The position numbers and the translations under genes were made by a program. From Coriobacteriales bacterium (GTDB taxonomy: Bacteria > Actinomycetota > Coriobacteriia > Coriobacteriales > UBA8131), in the NCBI GenBank assembly GCA_031264075.1, contig JAISEO010000044.1, positions 1-43,991 of the forward strand: a DNA stretch of 43,991 bases, written 5' to 3'. Position 1 is the stretch's first letter. Every line of letters starts with the position of its first letter. This document shows positions 18,016 through 26,806 of this stretch, piece after piece. The notes below the pieces were generated by a model. It was not told where the DNA came from, made no database searches, and saw only the letters and a program-made list of their open reading frames with translations.

Positions 18016-19332
18016 ATGCAGAGGAAGATATACCACAAATTATTGGCTTGGAAGCAGGCTGGAGCAGCAAAGCCACTGATGATTATCGGTGCCCGACAAA
18101 CAGGAAAGACGTATACTGTCTCGCAGTTTGCGGCGCGGGAATTTCCTCAATCTGTCTACTTCAACCTCTTCGACAGAAAAGATGTCGTCGAATTGTTCGA
18201 TGCAAACATCAACACTCAGGAGAAGATCGACCGCCTGGCCCTGCTCGCCGGCCACCCCATCGACTTCAAAAACACTTTGCTGTTCATCGACGAGATACAG
18301 GAGAGTGAAAAGGCCATTGAGGCGATGAAGTTCTTCTGTGAGGCCAAAGAGCACTACAACGTAGTCTGTGCAGGCTCGCTTTTGGGCGTGAAGCTCAAGC
18401 GTTTCAGCGGCTCTTTTCCAGTAGGCAAGGTATCCTTGCTGCATATGTACCCAATGGATTTTGAGGAGTACCTCATAGCGGCAGGCGAATCTTTGCTGGC
18501 AACGCATATCAGGGAATGCCTTGGCAATAACCTGCCGGTGATGGCGCCACTACACGAGAAATGTCTGGGGCTTTTGCGTCGGTACCTTTGCGTAGGGGGC
18601 CTTCCCGAGGCTGTGGCGCAACTGCTTGCACGCGACAACGATGTCCTGCGTTTTGATAGACTGCTTCCGGCCAACCTGGTTGAGTCCTACATCGCAGATA
18701 TGTCCAAGTACGTCAAAAACCCCCAGGAATCTGCGCGTGTCGAAGCTGTCTACCGTTCAATACCCTCGCAGCTTGGCAATCGCAGCCACAAATTCCAATA
18801 TGCCAAGATACGCAGCGGCGCCAAAGGCAGGGATTACGGGTCCGCAATACACTGGCTTACGGCAAGTGAGATGGTACACCAGTGTTTTTGCGCAAGCTTA
18901 CCGCAAAAGCCTCTGAAGGGCTTCGCCGACCCCCAGGTATTCAAGCTCTTCCTCAACGACCCTGGCCTGCTTTGTAGCCTTGCGGGCATCGACTTTCTTG
19001 ACGTCATGCTGGATAAGCCGTTTACCTACAAAGGCATACTGACAGAAAGCTATGTTGCCGGACAGCTGGTTGCAGCCGGCATCCCGCTGATGTATTGGCG
19101 CAATGAGAACACCGCCGAGGTAGACTTTTTGCTTGAGAACAGCAAAGGCGTCGTGCCCCTGGAGGCAAAGGCCGGCACCAACAAAAAGACCCAGAGTCTG
19201 CGGGTTTACCAGACGCTGTACAAGCCCAGCTTGTCGATCAGAACAACAGCGCGAAACTTCGGCCTTGCCAACCAGATCCGGAGTGTTCCGCTCTATGCCC
19301 TGTTTGCCCTTCCCCAAGCACTTCTTGTGTGA
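18016..19332 (+). CDS. AAA-type ATPase with DUF4143 domain
   Basis: 438 residues. The Walker A motif is GARQTGKT at 25-32, Walker B LLFIDEIQES at about 92, and a C-terminal DUF4143 domain follows with the PD-(D/E)XK-like element EVDFLLE..GVVPLEAKAG near residue 370. These ATPases are widespread in gut bacteria and often sit in accessory islands; their cellular role is unresolved, with toxin-antitoxin-like or defence functions proposed. ATG 18016 follows AGGTCAGGTC; the GTG at 17977 would put the start inside the repeated regulatory region. It is preceded by a three-unit 33-bp repeat array. Confidence 0.9.
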   Translation: MQRKIYHKLLAWKQAGAAKPLMIIGARQTGKTYTVSQFAAREFPQSVYFNLFDRKDVVELFDANINTQEKIDRLALLAGHPIDFKNTLLFIDEIQESEKAIEAMKFFCEAKEHYNVVCAGSLLGVKLKRFSGSFPVGKVSLLHMYPMDFEEYLIAAGESLLATHIRECLGNNLPVMAPLHEKCLGLLRRYLCVGGLPEAVAQLLARDNDVLRFDRLLPANLVESYIADMSKYVKNPQESARVEAVYRSIPSQLGNRSHKFQYAKIRSGAKGRDYGSAIHWLTASEMVHQCFCASLPQKPLKGFADPQVFKLFLNDPGLLCSLAGIDFLDVMLDKPFTYKGILTESYVAGQLVAAGIPLMYWRNENTAEVDFLLENSKGVVPLEAKAGTNKKTQSLRVYQTLYKPSLSIRTTARNFGLANQIRSVPLYALFALPQALLV

Positions 19333-19716
19333 CGCAAAAGACCCTTGCAGAGCTTTTCGACGCAGAGCGAAGTGTGGTTACAAAGCATGGAGCCATGGAA
19401 CCTGATTCGCGTACAGGTTTGATGAAGATGACTTCATTTAATCGATGACCAATCAAAAAAGATTTCTCACGTTTCGCCGTCTGTCCACTATCAGGATTTT
19501 ACTCATGGTGCACACCTCTCAGAAAAATCTTGCTGTGGTTCTCTGTTGCGTCAAGGCAACGGGCCGCGCCTGTGTTCTGACGCTTCTGATGCTATTGTAA
19601 CGCCACAATGTAAACAGAGATTAAACGCAACGAGCGCGATGCAGAGGTGGAGGGGGTGGGCACCGGCCCGGTGACAGGACGATCCCTTGACATACTTAAC
19701 CAGGTTGTCGTTCAAG
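19333..19716. other. Intergenic region without recognised gene
   Basis: 384 bases between the ATPase gene and the converging LuxR-type gene. No plausible reading frame or RNA was found. It holds the second copy of the 20-bp repeat (19685-19704) and a small GTTGC/GCAAC hairpin near 19550. It is probably the right edge of the accessory island. Confidence 0.6.
19685..19704 (+). repeat. 20-bp direct repeat, copy 2
   Basis: Exact match of 17006-17025, 2,679 bases downstream. Outside the 20 bases the flanks are unrelated. It lies just beyond the 3' end of the LuxR-type gene on the opposite strand. Confidence 0.9.
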
Positions 19717-21078
19717 CTACCGCCTGGGCTCTTTTCCCGTTCTGTTGCTCTGAGCATCTTCCGTGCCAGGTCGGTACACCAGGTCAAGCAGTTCCTGCTT
19801 GGAGTGGACGCCGGTCTTTTTGAAGATACGCTGGGTGTGGGTCTTGACTGTGCTTGTTGTGACGAATTGCCGCTCAGCGATGTAGCTGGCGCTACGCCCC
19901 TGAGCCAGATACAGGAGGATCTCGCTTTCGCGGGGCGAGAGGGAGAAACGCCCGCTGATTTCCGCGCAGATGTCGGCAAGCAGCTGTCCGCTGATTTCAA
20001 CACGAACGCTTTTGAATTCGTGGCTGACAGTCTGTGGGGTGATACTTGAACGGCGTTGCGCCACTACGATGGTCTGCACGGATACCGCCACCAGAAAGCT
20101 GATCTTCAATATCAGATCGACGACACTGCCTGCCGTCCAGCCTATCAACGGAAAGATTGCAAACCAGGCTACAAACACCAACAGGGTCAGGGTAAAGAAA
20201 GACCCACACACCAGCACGGGTTTGAGTCCCCTACGCACTTCCCCGCTGAGGCGTGTGACATGCAGGATGCCGCAGACGGCCAGCGAGAAGCCAAAGGGGA
20301 AGAATGAGAACAGCCCAATGTCGATTATCCAGTCGCCAAAGAACCAGATGATGACCAGGAAGGCCACACAGATGAGCGGGGCAATGAGATAGAGAAGCGG
20401 GAGCGTGGCTTCTTGGAGTAGGCGTGCTGCCACCAGCGTGGCAGAGGCTCCGAGTAGCAAGCCGAGCGTACTGTAGAAAAAATCCTGCGGTGCCAGGTCG
20501 CCGACACCTGGGTTGGTTATGAGGTAGTCGCTCCAGACACCTGCCTGTATCGTCACGCAGAGCAAAAGTCCCCCGAAGACCACCCAGTTTCGACCCAGCA
20601 TTCCGCGGAGTTGAGCTCCCAGGCTCTCCGTGGCAGGAATATCTCTCACTACGGCCTCACGCTTCTCATCGTTGAGAGTAGCTATTGGGGGTGCTGGGGC
20701 ACCTACGGGGGATGCTTCGGCGTTGTGGACAGTCGGGGCGTTCCTCGGGACAATCAGCGAGAATGCCAGGAGTAGCACGAGATAAATCAGACTGAAGGGG
20801 GAGGGAAGCAGCACAAAGACGAGACTCAGGCAGGCTGCAATCAAACATGAGAGGGAGAGGATAGTCGAGGTGTCTCGATCGTTCAGCGCTTCGAGTGAGC
20901 TTATCCACCTGCTCCCGAGCGCCGAGGCTATCAGGATAAAGACGATACCTGCAACCAGTGCGGGCCAACCTAACAGGCCAAGCTCGTCGAGCGCAGGCAC
21001 GAGAAGCGGAGCCCCGCCCAAGACAACGAACAGGCTGGCGGCCAGGCCGCTGATTGCTACAAAGGCTCTCCGTCTCAA
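19717..21078 (-). CDS. Membrane LuxR-type transcriptional regulator 1
   Basis: 453 residues from the TTG at 21078, which follows AAGGAG by 8 bases; a GTG at 21129 would add 17 residues but lies over a likely -10 box. About 12 hydrophobic helices fill residues 1-365, then a LuxR/GerE helix-turn-helix: LSPRESEILLYLAQG, SYIAERQFVTTSTVKTH, ending in a short acidic-basic tail. Such MFS-like sensors with a cytoplasmic LuxR domain are abundant in Eggerthellaceae, typically next to a substrate-specific reductase. This one is divergent from the Tat flavoprotein at 21397, with an 11-bp-period repeat between them, so that gene is its likely target. Confidence 0.9.
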   Translation of the reverse strand: MRRRAFVAISGLAASLFVVLGGAPLLVPALDELGLLGWPALVAGIVFILIASALGSRWISSLEALNDRDTSTILSLSCLIAACLSLVFVLLPSPFSLIYLVLLLAFSLIVPRNAPTVHNAEASPVGAPAPPIATLNDEKREAVVRDIPATESLGAQLRGMLGRNWVVFGGLLLCVTIQAGVWSDYLITNPGVGDLAPQDFFYSTLGLLLGASATLVAARLLQEATLPLLYLIAPLICVAFLVIIWFFGDWIIDIGLFSFFPFGFSLAVCGILHVTRLSGEVRRGLKPVLVCGSFFTLTLLVFVAWFAIFPLIGWTAGSVVDLILKISFLVAVSVQTIVVAQRRSSITPQTVSHEFKSVRVEISGQLLADICAEISGRFSLSPRESEILLYLAQGRSASYIAERQFVTTSTVKTHTQRIFKKTGVHSKQELLDLVYRPGTEDAQSNRTGKEPRR

Positions 21079-21165
21079 ATCAACCGCTCCTTCTCTTTTC
21101 TCCGTCTCTTTATAACATAACACCTGCACGCCCCTCTTCCCATACCGTCGGTTTTGGCTGATTAT

Positions 21166-21186
21166 CCGGAAATCACCCGGAAATCA
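21166..21186 (+). promoter_or_regulatory. Tandem CCGGAAATCA repeat between regulator and flavoprotein
   Basis: CCGGAAATCA at 21166-21175 and again at 21177-21186, an 11-base period, in the divergent gap between the LuxR-type regulator and the flavoprotein gene. Direct repeats one helical turn apart suit binding of a LuxR-type dimer, but no binding data are available. The rest of the roughly 318-base gap shows only a possible minus-strand -10 (TATAAA, 21109-21114). Confidence 0.5.
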
Positions 21187-21396
21187 TACCTTTGGACGAC
21201 AGGGCATCGAAGGAATGAGGCCTTTCGATGACAGACAGGATGCCGTGCTGCACGTATCGTTGAATGACGGCGAGAGCCTCCCCATCGCTGTGGGCCTGCT
21301 CTTAATCCGCAACACAGGCGGGACTGTTGGCACTGAAAGGAGTAAGGAGTGAAGAAAAGCAGTATGAAAGCAAACAACACAGAGAGAGGAAATACT

Positions 21397-23094
21397 ATGA
21401 GCGAACTTTCGAGAAGGAACTTTTTGAAGGGAGCCGGCCTCGGCGCGGGTGCCCTCGTCGTTGGCGCAAGCAGTGTGGGTGCGCTCGCGGGCTGCTCACC
21501 ACAGAGTGCAAACGAACCGGCGGCCACCAGCAGTAGCGGAGAAGCGGCCACCACAGGCGCGGACGCCTCCCAGCCGAGCTACATGAACCGTGCGCCGGTG
21601 GGTGAGCCGGAAGAGACCGTGCAGGCCGACTTCGTTATCTGCGGTGCCGGCGGCTGTGGCATGGCCGCGCTGCTCCAGGCCGACGACCTCGGACTGAATG
21701 CCATCCTGTTGGAGAAGAAGCAGGTGGCTGGCGGCACCTTTGCCTTTGCGGGCGTCTCTTTTGCTCCCAACAGTCATTTTGCTACCGACGCCGGCAAGCA
21801 TGTGGACCTCAACGACATCATCAAGTCTATCCAGGTCTATAACCACTACATCCCCTCGACCCTGCTGCTGAAGAACTACCTTGAGGAGATACCCGAAACC
21901 GTAACCTGGTGCGAGAGCGTCGGCGTCCAGTTCATGGACATGGGCGGATTCTTTGGCGACGCCCCGTATGGCGTGGAGATGCCCTTTAGCATGGCTCTGG
22001 CCTATGGCGCCGATGGCATGAGCATGGGGAGCGAAGACGGCACCCTGGGCGGCAAAACCGTTATCGAGGCCTTTGTCGCCGAGGTGGAAAAGCGTGGCCT
22101 GGACATCCGCTACAGCACCGCCGCCCAGGAACTGGTTCAGGACGCGAGCGGCAAGATCACCGGCGTTCTGGCCACGGACGATGCCGGCAAGGTAATCAAG
22201 TTTGAGGCTCCTGCCGTGCTCTTGTGTACGGGTGGTTGGGGCAGTAATCCGGACTTTCTGCGAGAGCTGGGCAAGGTCAACCCCGACCGCGTCATCTCGT
22301 CGGGTTACGATGGTCGCGACGGCGATGGCGTGTACATGGCGCGCAAGGCCGGAGCGGCCTGGGCCCGTGGCGATGGCACCATCATGTTCTATGGCCCGCA
22401 CCTGCCGGGTGCTACCTGGGGCGACAATCTCTATAACGGTGTCTACCAGCCGGTGCTCTGGGTTGACCAGAACGGTAATCGTTTTATGAATGAGGGCGGC
22501 GCAAACCAGATGGAGGTCGGCAGCGCCATTCGCGATATTCCGCGGATGTTTGTGTTGAGCAATCAGTCTGAGATCGACCGCCTCACGGCCGAAGGCGGCT
22601 TCCAGGGCAACGACAACGGCGCGGGCGGCTCCGGCACACTGGAGCAGTTCAAGGAGATGCTGGAGAAGCAGATCGCTGACGGCAACGAGCGCATCCATGT
22701 GGCCGACACACTCGATGCGCTGGCCAGCGCCACCGGCGCGGCCAACCTCAAGGAGACGGTCGAGCGCTATAACCAGCTTTGTGCCGCTGGCGTTGATGAG
22801 GACTTTCAGAAGGATGCGAGTTTCCTGCGTCCACTGGAAGCGGGCCCCTTCTACGCCTTTGAGTGTGACGACGGCTTCTATACGACGGTGGGCGGCATGC
22901 GCATCAACGAGGACATCCTGGCAGTGGACGATAACGGGGAGATAATCGAGGGCCTCTACGTTGCCGGCTGCGACACCGGAGCGCTCTGCGGCGACATCTA
23001 CGACTTTACCTCGGCTCCCGGCGAGCAGAGTTCCTGGGCCCTGAACTCCGGCCGCATGGTGGCCAAGCACGTCGCCCAGGCACAGGGCAAGTAG
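21397..23094 (+). CDS. Tat-exported FAD-dependent reductase (fumarate reductase family)
   Basis: 565-residue flavoprotein of the fumarate/urocanate reductase group without a haem domain. A twin-arginine signal SRRNFLKG (residues 5-12) is followed by a hydrophobic stretch and a lipobox ending at Cys33 (LAGC), so it is probably exported folded and lipid-anchored. The FAD-binding GAGGCGMAAL starts at about residue 81, and the C-terminal FAD loop GLYVAGCDTGALCGD is near the end. It should reduce a substrate C=C or similar group as an electron acceptor in anaerobic respiration, fed by a separate donor. ATG 21397 follows GAGAGGAAA; the upstream ATGs lack the family start. Regulated probably by the divergent LuxR-type protein. 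Substrate unknown. Confidence 0.9.
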   Translation: MSELSRRNFLKGAGLGAGALVVGASSVGALAGCSPQSANEPAATSSSGEAATTGADASQPSYMNRAPVGEPEETVQADFVICGAGGCGMAALLQADDLGLNAILLEKKQVAGGTFAFAGVSFAPNSHFATDAGKHVDLNDIIKSIQVYNHYIPSTLLLKNYLEEIPETVTWCESVGVQFMDMGGFFGDAPYGVEMPFSMALAYGADGMSMGSEDGTLGGKTVIEAFVAEVEKRGLDIRYSTAAQELVQDASGKITGVLATDDAGKVIKFEAPAVLLCTGGWGSNPDFLRELGKVNPDRVISSGYDGRDGDGVYMARKAGAAWARGDGTIMFYGPHLPGATWGDNLYNGVYQPVLWVDQNGNRFMNEGGANQMEVGSAIRDIPRMFVLSNQSEIDRLTAEGGFQGNDNGAGGSGTLEQFKEMLEKQIADGNERIHVADTLDALASATGAANLKETVERYNQLCAAGVDEDFQKDASFLRPLEAGPFYAFECDDGFYTTVGGMRINEDILAVDDNGEIIEGLYVAGCDTGALCGDIYDFTSAPGEQSSWALNSGRMVAKHVAQAQGK

Positions 23095-23114
23095 GGGAGA
23101 AGAAAGGTTCTTAT

Positions 23115-23152
23115 CGCCGTATGGGGCCCGCCAAAGCAGACCCCATACGGCG
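23115..23152. terminator. Hairpin terminator after the flavoprotein gene
   Basis: Perfect 12-base stem CGCCGTATGGGG (23115-23126) and CCCCATACGGCG (23141-23152) with a 14-base loop, between two converging genes. It lacks a long T run but is the only strong stem in the gap. Confidence 0.7.
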
Positions 23153-23180
23153 ACTCAGATAACACTGCATACTATCAGGC

Positions 23181-24269
23181 CTACACCTCACCAAGCATAT
23201 GCAACACCGCGTGACGTGCCTGGGCTATGGTGCGACCGTTGGCATTGCCAATGAACAATTCGGGATAGGTCGCGGCATACATGCTACCGGAGCAGTTGCC
23301 CACAGCATAAAGCCCCTCGATGGGCTGCTTCTCGCCGTCGAGCACCTGCATGTGGGGACTGATCTTGAGGCCGTCGAGGGTGCAGAGGACATGGCCTCCA
23401 AAGTATCCAGCAGTATAGGGTGGTGTATTCAGGGGAAGGAGATCCTTCGCAGGCTTGCCAAAATCCTCATCCACACCCTTGGCAGCGAGCTCATTGTAGC
23501 GCTCAACAGTTGCCTTGAGAGCAGCGGGCGGCATGAGCATCTTCTCGGCGAGTTCCTCGATGGTGTCTGCACGTTGGAGGACACCGGCCTCCACGGCGGC
23601 CTCGATCATCATGTCACTGGCTTCAAAACCCATGCCCTCACCCGTGGGAACACCCTGTGCGTCAACCGTAGTAGAAGGATTGATGCGCGAGCAACCAATA
23701 GTGTGGTAAGCGACGATCTGGTCGTGATCGTTGGCATCCCAGATGGTAGCGAGTTTGGCCTGGGGCTGCTGGGCAGCGATGTGCAGCGGATAGTCGTAGG
23801 GGCTGGTCTCGCAGCAGACACGCTCGCCGTTCATGTTTACCTTGAGAAAGGGTTGGTCGCCCATCCAGGAGGTCATGCCCTCATAGGGGTAACCAAACCT
23901 GCCTTCGGGTGCAACGGGAGCCCGGCCAAAGGTCATGAGTGTGGGGATGTCGTCTTTCATGCCACCTGCCCAGATGCCCGCCTTGATGCCGTCGCCGGTG
24001 CAGGTAGGCCATGCCATGTTGTAGCCGCAGATGGCAGCGGATTCAGGGTTGAGCAGCTCAAGTAACTCATGGTCTGACTCGTATCCGCCTGTGGCAAGGA
24101 TCACGGCTTTGGAGGCGTTGTACTTTACATACCCGCCGTCGGCAGCCTCGGCATAGGCACCCGTGACCTTACCGCTCTCATCCTGGACGAGCTGGAGCAT
24201 CGGCGTATTGTAGTCTACCGCTACGCCCCACTCATCCGCCTTCGTCTTCAGATAGCAACCAGATAGCAA
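23181..24269 (-). pseudogene. 5'-truncated FAD reductase (fumarate reductase family)
   Basis: 362 residues matching the C-terminal two thirds of Tat flavoprotein reductases: the AVILATGGY helix, GDGIKAGIWAGG, and the final FAD loop GLYAVGNCSGSMYA and GNANGRTIAQ are present. Missing are the twin-arginine signal and the N-terminal GxGxxG FAD fold, roughly 200 residues, so the product should not bind FAD normally. The coding match ends around 24250, right where 31-bp tandem repeats begin. The likely history is deletion or rearrangement at these repeats. The LuxR-type gene on the other side may have been its regulator. Confidence 0.82.
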
Positions 24270-24270
24270 T

Positions 24271-24342
24271 CAGGAGTCTGTCCCCTGAAGGTGGTAAATT
24301 GCCCGAGCAAGCAGGAGTCTGTCCCTCGAAAGTGGTAGATTG
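24271..24342 (+). repeat. Two 31-bp repeats at the break of the truncated reductase
   Basis: 24271-24301 and 24312-24342 agree at 27 of 31 positions (core CAGGAGTCTGTCCC, then GAA-GTGGTA-ATTG), 41 bases apart. They resemble REP-type dispersed repeats. They stand between the broken end of the reductase and the start of the LuxR-type gene. Confidence 0.85.
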
Positions 24343-24375
24343 TCTGTAACTCAGGAAAAGAAAGGGAGGAAGGCT

Positions 24376-25812
24376 TTGTTTCAGCTAAGTGTCCGGAATA
24401 TCGCCAGTGCAACGCTGATGCAGCTGGGCGCACTCTCGTTTCTCTTTACCCTGCTCTTCAAACCCAAAGTACTCACCGCTTACACCTCTGAAGATATATT
24501 GCTTTTGAGTCCGCTTGTCTCTACGGAGGTGACTGTGGCAGCGATGGTGTTGACAGGCCTGGTCTGCCTTTCAGTCCTGCCGCGTTGTTCCAACCGGGCC
24601 ATCGCGGTTGTGCTTGCCGCGTTCGTTCTTGTTCCGCTTGCTATCTGCCTGCTCGTCTTGCTTGTCTATCAATCTGCTGTTCCGCCTCTGGCTTCCATCG
24701 TTTTGGGTATGAGCTGTAGTGTTCAGGTCTATTGTTTTGTACGCTCCAGTAACCTGGGCACTTCGGAACTCTTGCTTTCTTCAGGCATATGTCTCGCCCT
24801 CGCTGCGCTTTTCTCGCATCTTGCCTACGTCGCCACCGGGCTTCACTTTTTGGGAACCGCACTCCTCGCGTTATTGCTGGCTTTCTCTGGCTTTCTCTTA
24901 GGCAGACAGGAACGCGATCTGTCTCAGAAAACAGCAGCAATCGACGAAGGCCAGGAACAAGAGAGCATCAGGGATACCATAAGAGGATCGTTGGCCACCG
25001 GGCTTCCCGTTCTGTTTGAAAGCCTCTTTGTTGCCTTTACCCTGGGAACGTCCTGGAACCAGCAGGAGTTCGATGCCCTCGGAAGCAACAGTCCGCTTTT
25101 TCTTGTGGGTATTGTGCTGAGTGCGGCTTTTGTCTTCGTGCTGTTCATGGTGTGGCGGAAAACCTCCACTACCAGCTTCCTCATGTACAGCGCTGCTTTT
25201 CCGGCGACCCTGGCCATACTGTTGAATATCATCGGCGGTAACGATATTTCACCCCTTGTCTTTGTTATCGCCCTTCTCTCGGAGTTCTGCTTTCTTGCTC
25301 TGGCTTGGATAGGGGTGCTCATCCTCGACAAATCCCCAACGCTGAGCGGCGTTCTTGCCAGTTTCTATCTGCTGGTGTTCATCGCCGCTTTTGGAATCTC
25401 CCTCCTTCTGTCTTTGCTTATGCCTCTGATACTGGCCCAGAAACTGACCGCAGTACTGGCCGTGTTCTTCTTGCTCTATCTACTGTTTTACGCACTTTAC
25501 AGGCCGCGCTCTCTGTTGAAGGAAGTTCCAAAATCCCCTTCTCTCCCTTCCCTATCCGGTGCAGAAAGCGCGAATATACACGAACTCTTGAGCTCGGAGT
25601 GCACGTTGTTGGCAAGGGAGCACGGGCTTTCGGCGCGAGAGACGGAACTTCTGCCACTTTTCGTCGTTGGTCTGAGCAGCACAGAAATAGGTCGGCGGAT
25701 GTTCATCTCGCCCGAAACGGTAAAGACGCATCGCAAGCGGGTCTATCAGAAACTGAGCGTGGCAAGTCACCAGGAGCTCTACGACCTCCTCAGCATTTCG
25801 CGCGAAGTGTAG
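24376..25812 (+). CDS. Membrane LuxR-type transcriptional regulator 2
   Basis: 478 residues. A dozen hydrophobic helices precede a cytoplasmic linker and a LuxR/GerE domain: LSARETELLPLFVVG, STEIGRRMFISPETVKTH, KLSVASHQELYDLL. The start is a TTG at 24376, chosen because GGGAGGA lies 5 bases upstream; the reading frame extends back into the repeat. Divergent from the truncated reductase, so it may be an orphan sensor whose target has been damaged. Related in layout but not closely in sequence to the regulator at 19717. Confidence 0.88.
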   Translation: MFQLSVRNIASATLMQLGALSFLFTLLFKPKVLTAYTSEDILLLSPLVSTEVTVAAMVLTGLVCLSVLPRCSNRAIAVVLAAFVLVPLAICLLVLLVYQSAVPPLASIVLGMSCSVQVYCFVRSSNLGTSELLLSSGICLALAALFSHLAYVATGLHFLGTALLALLLAFSGFLLGRQERDLSQKTAAIDEGQEQESIRDTIRGSLATGLPVLFESLFVAFTLGTSWNQQEFDALGSNSPLFLVGIVLSAAFVFVLFMVWRKTSTTSFLMYSAAFPATLAILLNIIGGNDISPLVFVIALLSEFCFLALAWIGVLILDKSPTLSGVLASFYLLVFIAAFGISLLLSLLMPLILAQKLTAVLAVFFLLYLLFYALYRPRSLLKEVPKSPSLPSLSGAESANIHELLSSECTLLAREHGLSARETELLPLFVVGLSSTEIGRRMFISPETVKTHRKRVYQKLSVASHQELYDLLSISREV

Positions 25813-25894
25813 CGGGAAGGGACAAGGCCTGCCATGCTGTGCCATGCTCTCGCATTTGACAAATCTTGTAGCTATGGTATCTTTATTTGAGATA

Positions 25895-25930
25895 AGCCCC
25901 GCGAGGTCACTGAGCCTCACCGTCGGGGCT
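25895..25930. terminator. Bidirectional hairpin terminator
   Basis: AGCCCCG (25895-25901) pairs with CGGGGCT (25924-25930), with inner GAGG/CCTC, followed by the T-rich ATTCTATTTT. It separates the LuxR-type gene from the converging toxin gene, whose stop lies at 25934, and may serve both. Confidence 0.75.
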
Positions 25931-25933
25931 ATT

Positions 25934-26335
25934 CTATTTTGTGGGGAATATAGAAACCAGATAGAGCCGCTTTCGTCGTAGTTCTTCCTTGATTTGAACA
26001 GTAAAAGGGCCTCCACTTTTTGTCATCCCTAAGAAGCGGTAGTACGTTTCACCGCTGCTATAATAGCTTGTTGGCTCTATCGTCGAATTTCGGATTAAGT
26101 CGAAGCCGGGATCAATGTATCGCATCCTACGTTTACGCTCACTTCTGACCTTTTCCATTAGATGAGACCAGTAAAGTGGCAGGAACACTTTGCGTCCACC
26201 GAAGTACTTGCTGCGAATATATGGCGTCCGTTTGGTTTGGTGCGCTGCTATATTGTATACACGCCGAGCAGCTCTTTCTATCTTTGTATAATCACTGCCA
26301 TGGATTATGTCGAATTTGCTTTGAAAGCGTCTCAT
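25934..26335 (-). CDS. PBECR-like nuclease, probable toxin
   Basis: 133 residues, strongly basic. The C-terminal part shows strands and residues typical of the phage Barnase-EndoU-ColicinE5/D-RelE (PBECR) group: YWSHLMEKVRSERKRRMRYID, then TYYRFLGMTKSGGPFTVQIKEE and the closing YLVSIFPTK. I therefore read it as a small ribonuclease. The ATG at 26335 shares four bases (ATGA) with the stop of a 32-residue ORF, so translation is probably coupled. Third in an operon after a VbhA-like antitoxin. Low GC against its neighbours. Which residues catalyse is not certain, and the family call rests on pattern only. Confidence 0.6.
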   Translation of the reverse strand: MRRFQSKFDIIHGSDYTKIERAARRVYNIAAHQTKRTPYIRSKYFGGRKVFLPLYWSHLMEKVRSERKRRMRYIDPGFDLIRNSTIEPTSYYSSGETYYRFLGMTKSGGPFTVQIKEELRRKRLYLVSIFPTK

Positions 26336-26430
26336 GCGCAAAGTGCATCATACATGGGCGACATCATGAACTGCGCAGTGAGATCCCGCGCGGCGTTTGG
26401 CAGCGGCTGGCCTTGCGCGTTCTCACTCAT
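26332..26430 (-). CDS. 32-residue ORF overlapping the toxin start
   Basis: A small reading frame with its own AGGAG 5 bases before ATG 26430. The product begins MSENAQGQPLPN and ends YDALCA. Its stop overlaps the toxin start as ATGA. It may be a leader peptide that delivers ribosomes to the toxin, a tiny third component, or the N-terminus of the toxin detached by a frameshift. Its GC content is higher than that of the flanking toxin and antitoxin genes. Confidence 0.5.
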   Translation of the reverse strand: MSENAQGQPLPNAARDLTAQFMMSPMYDALCA

Positions 26431-26465
26431 AACTGCTCCTGCTTTCTAATATAGATAGGGGTCGT

Positions 26466-26660
26466 TCATGGAACTGCGGGCTTGCTGAATACCGCATCGC
26501 CCTTCATGCGATAGCGTCTGCCGAGCTCCTGTTCAATCTCGTCAAGCGTCATATCGCCACGCTTTTCCTTCTCCACCATTTCAAGAAATTCTTGCGTCGG
26601 CTCCAAACCATCTATTTTTATCAGGCCGAGAGCGTAGTCCCATGCCACTTTCTTATCCAT
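26466..26660 (-). CDS. VbhA-like antitoxin
   Basis: 64 residues with the VbhA-like pattern GLEPTQEFLEMVEKEKRGD followed by TLDEIEQELGRRY, a helical repeat known from antitoxins that inhibit Fic and other toxins. ATG 26660 follows AGGTGA with good spacing; the longer frame to 26702 has no support. First gene of a minus-strand operon that continues with the 32-residue ORF and the PBECR-like nuclease. No Fic gene is adjacent; the Fic gene at 39.3 kb carries its own inhibitory helix, so the nuclease is the better partner. Confidence 0.72.
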   Translation of the reverse strand: MDKKVAWDYALGLIKIDGLEPTQEFLEMVEKEKRGDMTLDEIEQELGRRYRMKGDAVFSKPAVP

Positions 26661-26806
26661 GGTAGTCACCTCGAATTCCTGCGCTATCTGCATATATATC
26701 ATAACACAATGTATTGCTTTTGAAGATCAGTTAATTCTTTCCGTGTCGGGCATAGGAGCACATTTTGACCTCTTAATGAGCAAACCTTTCAGATCAATCT
26801 TCAACT

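Noticed and set aside
23181-24269. Truncated reductase as a complete small enzyme
   Set aside because: The GxGxxG FAD fold and signal are missing and the frame begins at a repeat, so a broken gene is more likely.
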